This document shows, in pieces, positions 1 to 11,900 of a stretch of DNA of 64,000 nt. Below the pieces are notes generated by a model that was given only the letters and a program-made list of their open reading frames with translations, did not search any database and was not told the DNA's origin. The stretch is from Nymphaea colorata. Taxonomy: Eukaryota; Streptophyta; Magnoliopsida; Nymphaeales; Nymphaeaceae. Each line of letters opens with the position of its first letter. Positions within the stretch are counted from its first letter, which is position 1. The position numbers and the translations under genes were made by a program. The stretch is from assembly GCF_008831285.2 (NCBI RefSeq), contig NC_045144.1, positions 9,215,886 to 9,279,885 of the forward strand, written 5' to 3'.

Positions 1-1018
1 ATAATCTTGACATGGTTTGGAAAAATGCTTCCTATATCCGCTAATTCTCACTATATTTTCTATGATGAGTTTCCTTTCAACTTGTTTCTTGCTTTATATA
101 GATGGTCACATGCAGATGGCAGGAGAATTACAATATTTGAATTCAAAACGGGTTCTGCTTTACCATATTAGATATAATTGTCATTAAAATTATGGTACTG
201 CTCGTTGTTTTTGCAGAAACATTTTTCATTGTGCTGATTTCTTTCCATTTGCTTCATGTTTTGAGTATGAGAATTTTGTTGGGCTGTTTTTTAATATTCA
301 GTAACATATGTTTATTAACTTTATGTCCATTTAGAGGAACTATTGCAATGATGGTAAGATATTTATCAAATTGACAACCACCTGAGTGATGTGATTATTG
401 CTAACAGCTCTCCTCAATCAAGGGTTTGGAGATTGTTGAAGTCTGACATTCCTTAGGGGCTGATTGGGATGTGCTATTGGAAGAGGCTTCGTAAATAAGC
501 ATGCAAACTGATATTGAGCGGATACAAACTGTATTTACTAGAGCTCCAAGGGCTACAATTTCTCAAATGAATTGATAGGTCAACTTAATATCTTACGTGT
601 AGGAATGCAATTAATCAGGCTTTGCAGTGGTCTAAATTGACAAACTATCGCTGGACAAAATGATGGCTTTGGAAGGAACATGCCAGTATCTCTTAAGATG
701 AACATAACCCAAGTAAGCATGGCACTTACAGTAGCTAAAGATTGACACTTGGCCTCACAAGATGATTGTGCAACTGTCAGTTTTAAAAATACAATTCAGG
801 CAAAAAATTGCTAGTATACAAACGATGGGTATTATGGTCCTAGTGATCACAAACATATCCAATTTGATAATGCAGGATGATTCAAATATTATACCTGCTT
901 TGCAATCTGCATGTGACCATTTTATAAATCAATAAACAAGTTGAAAGGAAACTCATCACAAAATATATGATGAATGAGAATTTGTGGATTAGGAATCATT
1001 TTTCCAAACCGCATATTA
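1..1018. repeat. Long imperfect inverted repeat (foldback-like)
   Basis: Bases 1 to about 170 pair with the reverse complement of about 850-1018. Shared blocks include GATGAGTTTCCTTTCAACTTG, TGGTCACATGCAGAT and AATATTTGAAT, in the same order. The arms flank about 680 bp in which I recognise no protein. This looks like a foldback or long-TIR DNA transposon whose left end may lie outside the window. No target duplication can be checked. Confidence 0.6.
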
Positions 1019-2600
1019 TTTATTCCTTTGCTTTTTCATGGTACTATAGCTAGGTGATGACTACCTAGAGTGATGCAATGATTATCCCTAACATGAAGTA
1101 GTCATATTCTAACCTCTACTTGAAGATGCCCTTGGATTTTGAGGAAGGGGAAAGGTGAAGCCACCTGCGATCCTTTGGAGGGAAGTGATCCGCACTTTGG
1201 AGATAGAGTTCATGAGACGGAATAACCAGCCGGCCATCTCTTGGATGCCAGCTAGGTTGGAGAAGAGAGGAAGGGTTGGTTGGCAAAGGTGAGAAATCTA
1301 GCCAGCCTAGCAACTTCTTTTGCCTATTGCAATCCGGCCAAGAGAGCGGCCCTTTGGGCATGAACAGCTGAAGAGATTTGAATGGTAGAGGGCATGAATG
1401 GGTGAAGGGATTTGACTGGTAGAAGAAGAACAAAGCAAGAGACGTGGAGAGGTTAAACATGAAACAAAGTAGATAAAGAAGAAAAGGTATGGGATCGAAA
1501 GTGGGCGGTGCACCTTATTTCTCTTGCGAAGTTTCGTTTTAGAGGAGAATGTTAGATTTTCTAGGCCTATCTATTTCTTGGATCATTCAAATAGTGCTAA
1601 AAGGCATATGTATCCTTTGTTTTAACTTCATTTTTCAAGAAATTTGAATCAATGCTAGTTTAAAATGCAAACATAGGCCTTTAAAGTTTAAACACAATTT
1701 ATACATAATTACATCCACAAGATGACATAAAATTGTGCAGAGTACATGCTTCAAACAAAAAAAAAAAAGTTACACTTTACACTCGAGCAAGATGGCCTAT
1801 GACCTCGTAGTTACACTTAGACGGTGGTTTTCCATTTTCATAATCCACTTCCTAGTTCCTTCGCTCCATAGAATTATTTAGGCTTGACGGACCTGAAAAG
1901 AGGTGTTGTTGGTAGGTTGATTTGGTTAAGTGCTCCATGCGTGAAAATTCTCAGAACCAAGAAACGAAGGAGAGGAGCAAATCTAATCCCTGAATCGCTC
2001 CCCAAGCTCATCGCGCTACGTTTTCCGTTTACGATTCCCCTTGCTTCCTTGTTCTCTCGTTCTCTGTATTCCGTCATGATTGGGTTTGGAGTTCCGGAAT
2101 TTGCGCAACACGTTGTTACATCTGGCTAGAGGTGGGAAATTCTCATACTCTGTGTGGCTGCGGTGACTGGTGAGCTTTAGATCGTTCGTTTGCAAATTTT
2201 TATCCGGCACTTTTATTCTTTTCAGATTGTTAGACATGGTAAGTCTTTGTATTCAAGACGATTATGACGGGACTGCTGCTTCAGATTGCGGAATTCATGA
2301 GTTCCTCTGGAGAGACGGCTGGAAATTAATTATTCTGGAACTCAATCTTTTAAGCTGATTTGGAGTTCCGCCTCTCAGGAACTTGGGGGCGCTCGTTCTC
2401 CGTTCATGTGGCCGTATTGAACGGAATTGAGGTCAGCATCATACCTGGGGTTCTGCTGTGGTTGACTATGGTATGGGTGATTTTGATGATTGCATCAAGC
2501 GGTGATGATTACCGAGTAATTCAGCCCTGCGGAAGTTCTCTTAGGAGTGTGAACTAGGAAGAGATCGTAAGTTTGGAGGGACGTCTTAGGGATTGTCGAG
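1019..2600 (+). other. Upstream region and presumed 5' UTR of the GDAP2-like gene
   Basis: No coding region or transposon is recognised here. The stretch directly precedes the start codon of the host gene at 2601 and should contain its promoter and leader. An A-run lies near 1758. The short open frames on both strands (for example around 1880-2130) have no recognisable domain. Promoter elements were not located with confidence. Confidence 0.4.
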
Positions 2601-2918
2601 ATGTATCGATCAAGATCTATGGCTAGACCCCGAGGTGGCGTGCCCACTCATAGTGGCGACAATGTGGTGAAACTTCATCAGGTTCCACGCTGGAGCGACG
2701 GAGAGCACCATTCTCTTGCTGCGGATGATAGTCGTGATCGTTCAATTCCCCATCGACACTTTCCGGATCCACTTACAGCGCCTTCACGGCCGGAGACCGG
2801 CTCGAGTGGATCTTTGTCGAGGTTTCCAGTCGATCACGACATCAATTCCATAATCTATTTGTGGCGTGGGCAGCCATGGAGCCTTGACGTTGATGCAGTC
2901 GTTAATTCCACAAATGAG
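2601..2918 (+). CDS. GDAP2-like: GDAP2-like exon 1
   Basis: This exon has 106 codons from ATG at 2601 and ends in phase 0 at AATGAG|GTATGC. It encodes the N-terminal leader ([11 protein letters not shown]), [11 protein letters not shown], and the first macro-domain strand [21 protein letters not shown]. The start is chosen because family members also begin MYR and a GG(V/L)PT(H/D)SGD block follows at once. The next exon is 15 kb downstream. Confidence 0.93.
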
Positions 2919-5900
2919 GTATGCAGTTTGTGTGCTCTTGCCTGGGTGCCTCAATAGTTTCTTCACTACCCATGCTTGCAAATAGAATAAATTTTGGCTT
3001 TGGATAAGAGAGTTCAGTCTAGTTGGGATTTAGTAAAACCCTTTCTGCTGCGAGTTCAGAATCAAGTGTAATGTCCTTTAAGCCAATAGTATTGGTAATA
3101 CAGCTGCTGCATGCTCCGATTTCTGGTTTTCCTGAACTTAGAGGAATGTTGCCAAAATTGCCCCAAAGAAGTAAAACTAATCCAACTTGCTGGAGAATCT
3201 TCCTTTTCTGTTTTGGATTGTTTTTTTTTTTCATTACTTATCTTGTTGGAAAAAATGCCCATGATATCAGTTGAGTTTTTTTGTGAAAAGATATCTATTC
3301 TGTTCTCCATGTTAATCGCCTGGCGATCTGTCAGTTAATCTAAGCCATAATCTCTACTTGGACGCCACATATCAAACAGTATGATTTGCAACGTTACGTT
3401 TCAGAGTACAAACATGATAAACAAAGACCAGGTATGTAGAACTATACAGTCAACCAGGTCTATGCAAGGAAAAGGTCTCAGGTCAGAAATAAAGATCCAA
3501 CTCAAGGTTCTAGTCCAGCCAAACAAATCCCAGGAGTATAAATAGATCTGTAGTTCCAGAATGTCTAGCGAAGATAAAGACCTCTCTGTCTGTCTGTCTC
3601 TTCTCTTCTTTTTCCCTATTTCTGCCCTACTCTGTTGTTGAACTAGCTACCCTAGTCAAAATAATGTTAACATTTGCACCAGAGCCAGATGACTCCAAAA
3701 GAATATAACGGGAAAAACGAAGTTAAAAAAACCAGTCTCCACCAATGATACAACTGTCATCCTTTGAACCAAAGTGAAGGATACCCTTGATCACAGGGCA
3801 GCAATGGAAGCTTGTTTTTGTGCTCTGTAAAGCAAAATGAAGCAGCAGATTGCAATCTAAAGTTAAATCTAGCAAATCCCTTTCAATTTCGCATGGTTTA
3901 TTTGATGGTGCTTGATCTTTGTCTGTTGGAAAAAGGTTCCTCGTCTCATATGAACCAGTACCAAGCAACTGAATCTTGACTGGTTTGTCGGTGGATTCTT
4001 CACCTTGCATGAGTCAGCTGCAACTGCAAGGCTACCCAATTTTGGTTGGGGTTTTGGCAGGGACCCCATGTCCATAATTCTTATGCATAGCTAATGCATC
4101 ACACGTTCCTCCAAGAATCTGGTAGCTCAAAGCCATGTATTGCTGAATCACGAATCAAATTGGAGTTGTCATGAGTTTCAGGTGATGACCTCTTTCTCAT
4201 GGGCAGAGCAATACTTTCTGTGTTAACATTCTGTTAGGCATATGTTGTTAGGCCGTCTAAATGGTTTGAAGGTCTTCACAGAAACCTAGTTGGTACTAGT
4301 TCACACAAGCTTTAACCAATCACTTGTCTGTTCTGCTTTCTTGGCTTACAATGTCAAGCTCACAAGGCTTTGTCAAGAAGCCTTTGTTCCCGAATATCAG
4401 GTGGACTTTGAAAAACTCAGCCATATGGTTGTGGGATGGTCAAGAGATGCTCTGGTTGGTGCATTTTTTGGAGGCCTAAAAGAATAACTTTGTTTTGACT
4501 GCAGGATTGTGGTCCCACCAGTCTGTTGGATTGTCTTGAGTTATTAAGTCTAGTTGAGGAAAATTTTAAGATGCACTGCTCAGTTTTGGAAGTATCAGAA
4601 TCCAAAGGTGGGGGAAAAAAGGTTGGTTTTTTTTTAACTGGAAATGATGCGAGATAGTACTTCATAGTTCATTCGTGCTTGTCGAACTACCTAGCACCAA
4701 TGTTATCACTGGCGTAGCGTATCGCGTATCGGTCGGGCTGACATATACGCCGTATCGTAAACGTATCGTAAAATTAATTATTTAATTTTTAAAAAATATT
4801 AAAAAAATCATAAAAATTTGAAAAAAAATAATAAAACATCCGAAAGAACAAGCAAAAATCAGAAAAAATCAAGAAAAATGTATTTAAAGCCTAAAGGAAC
4901 ATTCATCATTCATGTAATGAAGTATGGACAACACATTCCAAAATAAGAAATCAGACATTCAAAATAACATAATAAGTAGCCGAAGAGAATTCGATTACAT
5001 CACAATTCATAAGTTCAAAAGTCAAAACATATAGTTATCATGATTCATTCAACAACAATCCTTGTCAATCATCATCTGCATCATCATCTTCATTTTCTTC
5101 ATTAAGTGTTTCTATCCCCTCTGTTGGAAATGGAATGTCACCAACATTCCATTGCTCCCCAGCCTCTCCTTCTTCAATATACTCTGCTGCTTCTTCAAGG
5201 TTCAAAAAATCAAGATCGTCCTCATCAAGTATTGCAGATTGTTCTTCAACCCAAGAATCTAATATATCAAAATGGTCAATGTTGATAGGATCATATTGAG
5301 TGTGATGCTTCCTCATAGATGTTGTTTCTAGTTGCCTAATGTTGAAAGTAGAAAGTTTGGCTTTAAATGTGGTAGTTATTTGAATATTTAAAAGTTAGGG
5401 TTCTCTTATGTCCTTTCAATATTTTATGTGTCCTCCGTTTGTAACTGATACAGCCGTGCCCTAATCTCTCTTTTAGTAGAGATTAGAGCACGATATTGAA
5501 TGAAATCTTTTACCGCCTCTCTCTCTCTCTTTCTCTTTCTCGTTCTCCCCTTCCCTATTACACAACATGGTATCAGAGCCTCGACTCAAGCTGCTGGCGT
5601 GATCGACTCAAGGTGCAGGCGTGATCAACTCAAGCTGCTGGCGTCATCGACTCTGTGTTCTGGCGTGATCGTTTCTTGCCCATCTTGCTTACGAGAACAT
5701 CTCAGACTTACGAGAACACTTCAGGCTGTTGCTGGCGTAATCTCTAACTTATCTCATATTCTCTGCTGCGTGGAGGAGGACCTGATCTCGCCTATGTGAA
5801 AGGCGTGATCAGATCCTCACATGGAGTATTTGGATATTTTTTTTATGTGCTGTTCATGGATACTGTTTAGAGTGTTGAAGAAACGTTGATATGCTGTCTG

Positions 5901-8900
5901 TAGTTGTGGTTTGAGGGATGATCAGAAATTCTGGTGAAGCAGAATAGATGCAGAATTTATCTACGCAATATGTGGAATGTTAGAAGCAGCGGCAAGACTT
6001 CATTTATAAGTTCTGTTTTCCAGCAAGTTTATTCCCTGTCGTTTCTTGTGTACTTTCAGCAAATTTTCTTTCCAGCAAGTTGTCCGTTTTCTCCTTTTTC
6101 CTTGCTGGTTGGGGGTTGTTGAAAGAGGCTGCGTGACGGTTCTTTGTTTTGTTCCTGAAGGCTGCGTGAAATTGCTGCATATATATATATTTTATTTTGG
6201 TCATCCCATTCTTGCTGTGATTTATGATGGCTGAGAACCAAAGATTGGAGGGTGGTAATGATCATAAAGGAGTTGGAAATCCCTTCTCCTATGGATCTAC
6301 AGTTAAATTAGATGGACACAACTATGAGTTGTGGTCTAGATCCTTTATATTGTCAGTAAAAGGACATCGAAAGAGACACATAATTGAAGAGGATGAACCT
6401 ATTAACAAGACAGGGAAGTACATAACCTGGGAAGAGGACGACAGCATGGTTATGTCTTGGATTATGAATAGTGTCCAACCTCAAATTGCTTCTACTATTA
6501 CTTACTATACTACTGCGAAGGAGATGTGGGACTTCCTTAGACAGACATATTCTCAAGATAAGAATGTAAGTAAAATCCTTCAAGTTGAACAAGAGTTGCA
6601 CAACCTCCGACAGGGAAATCAAGACTTATCTCAATACTTTGCAACAGTGAAAGCTACTTATGAACGTCTGAAATTTTTGCATCCTCCGTGCAAATCGTGT
6701 TATAAGTCATACTTTGAACCTACTATGGTTGTGAAATTTCTTGTTGGTCTCTCCCCTGAGTATGCTTCTGCTAAGGATCAGATGCTCACTGGAAGTGAAA
6801 TTCCTGACCTCTCTGATACATACAATAGACTTAGCCGTCTTGCTGTTAGCCTGTCTCAACCAACTGGTGTGACGCCTGCCTCTGCTTCTGCTCTTGCTGT
6901 GGGGGGTGGTCGTGGTCATGGCTCCACCTATAATGCCAGAGGAAGAGGTATAGGTCGTGGAACTGGGGGCCGTGGGAGATTTCAATGTACCTATTGTGGA
7001 AAGATTGGACACTTAGAGGATCGCTGTTGGGATAAACATGGCCGCTCATCCTCTTTGTCGCAAGGAAGAAATATAGTCATCAAACTGGGCAAGAGTCCTA
7101 CTCACTCATCTATGGGCTCTGCACAGACTGCCACTCCTACAGTGGAGGACGCTTCGTCTAGTATAGCGCCAGAGACAGTTACAGTCAGCATTGACAGAGT
7201 TGAGTACGAGCAATTTTTAGCGCACAAAGCCTCACAGGCTTCAGCTTCTACAACGTTGACCGATCGAGCCTTCTCAGCGGGTCCTTCCACATCTGACTCA
7301 GGTACTTTGTGGATTATTGATTCAGGAGCGTCGAGACATTTCTGCAGTAGCCATGGGTGGTTTACTACTCTACATAAATTTCCTCAGCCACGTCATGTCA
7401 AAATTGCAGATGGTAGACTGTCACCCGTATTGGGCTATGGAAATGTGAAACTTTCTCAGTCTATGACTATTTCACATGTTTTATATGCTCCTGACTTCTC
7501 ATCTCATTTACTCTCGGTTAAACAGTTGACTACTGATTTACACTGTCTTGTTATTTTTGACCCTGGTTCATGCTCATTTCAGGACTTGCAAACTGGGAAG
7601 ACGATTGGTGGCAGCTATGAGAAAGGGGGCGTCTACATCCTATCGGCTCCAATGGGTCTTGCAGCTACCTCTTCTACATCAAAGTCTACAGTCTTCCAGT
7701 GGCATCTCCGGCTTGGTCACCCTTCAGCACCCAAGCTTCGTTCTCTCCTACCTAAACTTTCAGTTCCAGAGTCTTTTCAGTGTGAGGCTTGTCAACTTGG
7801 CAAGCACACACGTAGTAGTTTTCCTTTGAGTCTTAGTCCTTCAAGTCAAGGGTTATTTGATCTTCTTCATGTTGATATGTGGGGGCCTAGCAGGGTTGCT
7901 AGCCGAGATAGGTTTAGGTACTTTCTTGTCGTTGTTGATGATTATTCTCGAGTCAGTTGGGTATTCCTGTTGAAGGAAAGGTTTGAAGTAATTTGTATTC
8001 TCAAAAACTTGATTATTGAAATAAAGACTCAATTTAGTTCTGTGGTTAAGTGTATTCGCACTGATAATGCTCTTGAGTTCAAATCATCTATCTTAATGAC
8101 CTTTTATGCTGAAAATGGTATCTCTCCCCAATTTACATGTCCTCATACCTCACAACAGAATGGAGTCGCCGAACGAAAACATCGGCAACTTCTAACTGTT
8201 GCTCGAACCCTAATGCTTCGTAATCACGTACCTGCATACTTACGGGGTGATGCCATTCTCATGGCTTGTTACCTGACCAATCGTTTGCCATCATCCTCCA
8301 TTGACAACAAACAAAGTACCTATTAAACTTGTTTATCCCAATCGAAGCTTGTTTTCCGTTGCACCAAAAGTTTTTTGTTGTGCCTGTTTTGTTCATATTC
8401 TTGGGCCTAAACGTGATAAACTTGCTGCTCAAGCCATTAAGTGTGTTCATTGGCTACCCCCGAAACCAAAAAAGGTACAAGTGCTTTGATCCGGTAACTC
8501 ACAAAGAGTATATCAGTGCGGATGTCACTTTTTTTGAGTCTCGGTCTTACTTTAATCCTACCTCTGCATCATCTGAAATGCCATGTCCTATCCCTTTACC
8601 TATCCCACCTATCCCGTTGCAATCCTTTCCATCTCCTACGCTGACTATGAATAGGTTTTAGGATCCTCCATTGGTCTACACTCGGCGACAGGACCCCTCT
8701 CATGGTCGACCATCAGACTCTTCTCAAGATGTGAGCTCCACTGAAGTAAGTATACTTGATGTTGTTCCTTCAGATGACTTGCCTATAGCCCTGCGCAAAG
8801 GCAAGAGACAGTGTACCATGCATCCTATCTCTCACTTTGTTTCCACTGCCCATCTTGATGATAACTTACAACAGTTTCTTAAGGCTATGGCGGTTCATAC

Positions 8901-11900
8901 AGTCCCAACTTGTCATCAACAGGCCTTACTCGATTGTAAATGGCGAACAACTATGCAAGATGAGATGGATGCTCTCGTACAGCGTGGTACCTGGGAGTTG
9001 GTCGATCCACCTAAGATTGTGACATTGCTGACTCCAAATGGGTATTTACAGTCAAATATCATTCAGATGGATCATTAGAGCGATACAAGGCCCGATTAGT
9101 GGCTAAAGGTTACACTCAGACATACGGGGTTGACTTCTTTGAGACGTTCTCTCCAGTGGCAAGATTGGGCACTATTCGTCTTATTATTTCAGTTGCGGTC
9201 CACTCTGATTGGCCTATATATCAGCTCGATGTGAAGAATGCCTTTCTGTATGGTGATCTTGAGGAGACCGTGTATATGCAGCAACCTTCAGGGTTCGAGA
9301 AACAGGGGGAGTGTAGTAAAGTGTGTCGGTTGAAGAAGGCTATCTATGGACTTAAACAAAGTCTCAGGGCATGGTTCCACAAATTATCAGAGGTAGTTTC
9401 ACAGTGTGGATTTGAACGATCTCCTTTGGATCATTCTCTATTCATCAAGAAGACCTCCACAGGTATTGTTGTCATGATAGTATATGTTGATGACATTATT
9501 CTGACAGGTGATTGTGGTCAAGAAATATCTGCTACTAAGGCTTTCCTTCAAAAACATTTTGTCACGAAGGATCTTGGTCACTTGAGATATTTTCTTGGGA
9601 TTGAAGTTGTGGAGAACAAAGAAGGTGTAGCATTGTCTCAAAGGTGTATGTCCTTGATCTTCTGCAGGATACAGGGATGCTAGGGACCAAGCCGGCTAAT
9701 CTCCCGATGAATCCTCGTATTCATCTTCATGATGATCAATCAGAACTAGTAGATTCCTGATCTTACAGGTCTCTTATTGGAAAACTGCTTTATGTTACTG
9801 TAACAAGACCAGACATTAGCTTTGCTGTTGGAAAATTAAGTCGGTTTATGGAAAAACCTAGAAAAGCCCACTGGGATGCGGCGTGATGGTGTTGAAATAT
9901 CTAAAATCTTCCCCAGGCAGAGGTCTCTTCTTTAAAAAAGGTGAATCTCTAGATGTTGTTGCTTACAGTGATGCTGACTATGCAGGGTCTGTTGATGATA
10001 GAAGGTCCACAACTGGCTTCTGTGTCTTTGTTGGGGGTAATCTCATATCATGGAGAAGCAAGAAACAAAATGTGGTCTCCAGATCAAGTGCAGAATCTCA
10101 ATATAGAGCAATGGCTCAAACAGCGACTGTGATGATGTGGATTAAATCTATGCTAACGAATATGAGTATTCATGTTCTTCTTCCTATGAGAATGTACTGT
10201 GATAACAAGGCTGCTACTTATATTGCAAACAATCCAGTATTTCATGAAAGAACTAAGCACATTGAGGTGGATTGTCATTATATTCGTGATCTTATAAAAG
10301 AAGGTGTAGTGTCTACAATTCATGTAGCTTCTGAAGACCAAGCAGCAAATATGTTTACGAAAGCTCGTCCGATTGGTGATTTCTCTAGATGTTGTGACAA
10401 GCTGAGCATGGTTGATATCTATGCTCCAGCTTGAGGGGGAGTGTTGAAAGTAGAAAGTTTGGCTTTAAATGTGGTAGTTATTTGAATATTTAAAAGTTAG
10501 GGTTCTTTTATGTCCTTTCAATATTTTATGTGTCCTCCGTTTGTAACTGATACAGCTGTGCCCTAATCTCTCTTTTAGTAGAGATTAGGGCACGATATTG
10601 AATGAAATCTTTTACCGCCTCTCTCTCTCTCTTTCTCTCTCTCGTTCTCCCCTTCCCTATTACGCAACACCTAACAAGAGAACAAATTAACAAATTGTTA
10701 GAAATTAAAATATATATTAGAATTTACTATTTTGCGTAACAAATGTTTACCTTTGTCTCAACTTCATATTATAACGAACGTAAACAAGGTCATTCAACCT
10801 TTTATGTTCCAGCCTATTCCTCTTCTTACTATGGATGTGCTGAAATACACTCCAATTTCTTTCACATCCAGTTGCACTACATGTTTGACTGAGGATTCTA
10901 ATTGCAAGCTTCTTTAATTCTGGGCAATCAACCCCAAACCTGTCCCACCACAAATCTAATAACAGATGGAAAGTAAAAACGAAATAGAATAAATATATGA
11001 GAAGGTAGAGTCATAAAGAACAAATGAAATAACAACAAAAAAGTATAAAGTCCCTTTTTCTAATACCTGGACGCATAGATGATCTGCATCTCATTGCTGT
11101 GTCTCTCCCCATGGTACTAGAACTAGTATCATATTTGTTGATCGACATATGGATAGCTTCTTGTTCTTTATAATTACTTACTAATACCTCAATACAATCC
11201 AATATGCCATACTCGACCTCTTTGTCCTTCTTAAAATTGAGAAGAAATCTAATAGCAGGATTTAGGTAGTAGGTTGTTGCATGAAGTGGGCGATGAAGTT
11301 GTCCAGATCACCTTTCATCTATAATCTTCCATATAGGCATGTACAACTTTTTTTTTCCCTTCATATTATCTCTAATGGCCTTCTTTGTTCTGTCCATAGC
11401 CTCATATAAATATCCAATAGAAGGTCTATCTTCACTATCAACTACTCTGAGGACTTTCACTAGCGGTACACAAATCTTCATTAAGTTCACACATGATTCC
11501 CAAAAGTCAACATTGAATATGGTATCCACAACTGTCGTAGCCTTTCTTTTATAGGCATGTGGATATGCAGCCCAATCATCACTTGAAAACATCTGCCTGA
11601 GAGGATTTCTTTGCTTGACTATACCCTGCACAGTCAAAACATTTGTAGCAAGCCGTGTTTGTGCAGGTTGAATCAATTCAGCCCCATTTGTGAATTTCCT
11701 CATCAAATTCAAGACACAAGCATGATTATAAATAAACTTCGTGATTTCTTGGCATCTTTGAACTGTAAACTTCATATCATCTCTTTCACCAAGATCCTGA
11801 AGCATTAGATTTACACAGTGAGCATCACATGGGTTCTAATAAAATGTCCTATATCATGCTGCTAACATTTCACCTACAACTTTATAATTTGCTGCATTAT

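Larger units (their letters stand above)
5340..10669 (+). mobile_element. Ty1/copia retrotransposon A, full length, nested in hAT
   Basis: Two 228-bp LTRs (5340-5567 and 10442-10669) flank a primer binding site complementary to initiator tRNA-Met (TGGTATCAGAGCC, 5568-5580), a gag-pol region and a polypurine tract (TTGAGGGGGAG, 10431-10441). The 5-bp target duplication CCTAA is exact (5335-5339 and 10670-10674). The LTRs differ at five positions that I can count (about 98% identity), all transitions, so the insertion is fairly recent. Domain order PR-INT-RT-RH defines Ty1/copia. The coding region has several frameshifts and stops after the integrase. It inserted into the hAT transposase at its last intron acceptor. 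Confidence 0.95.

Noticed and set aside
5065-5316. Stand-alone acidic small protein gene
   Set aside because: It is the last exon of the hAT transposase, cut off by copia A; splicing joins it in frame to the dimerisation domain.
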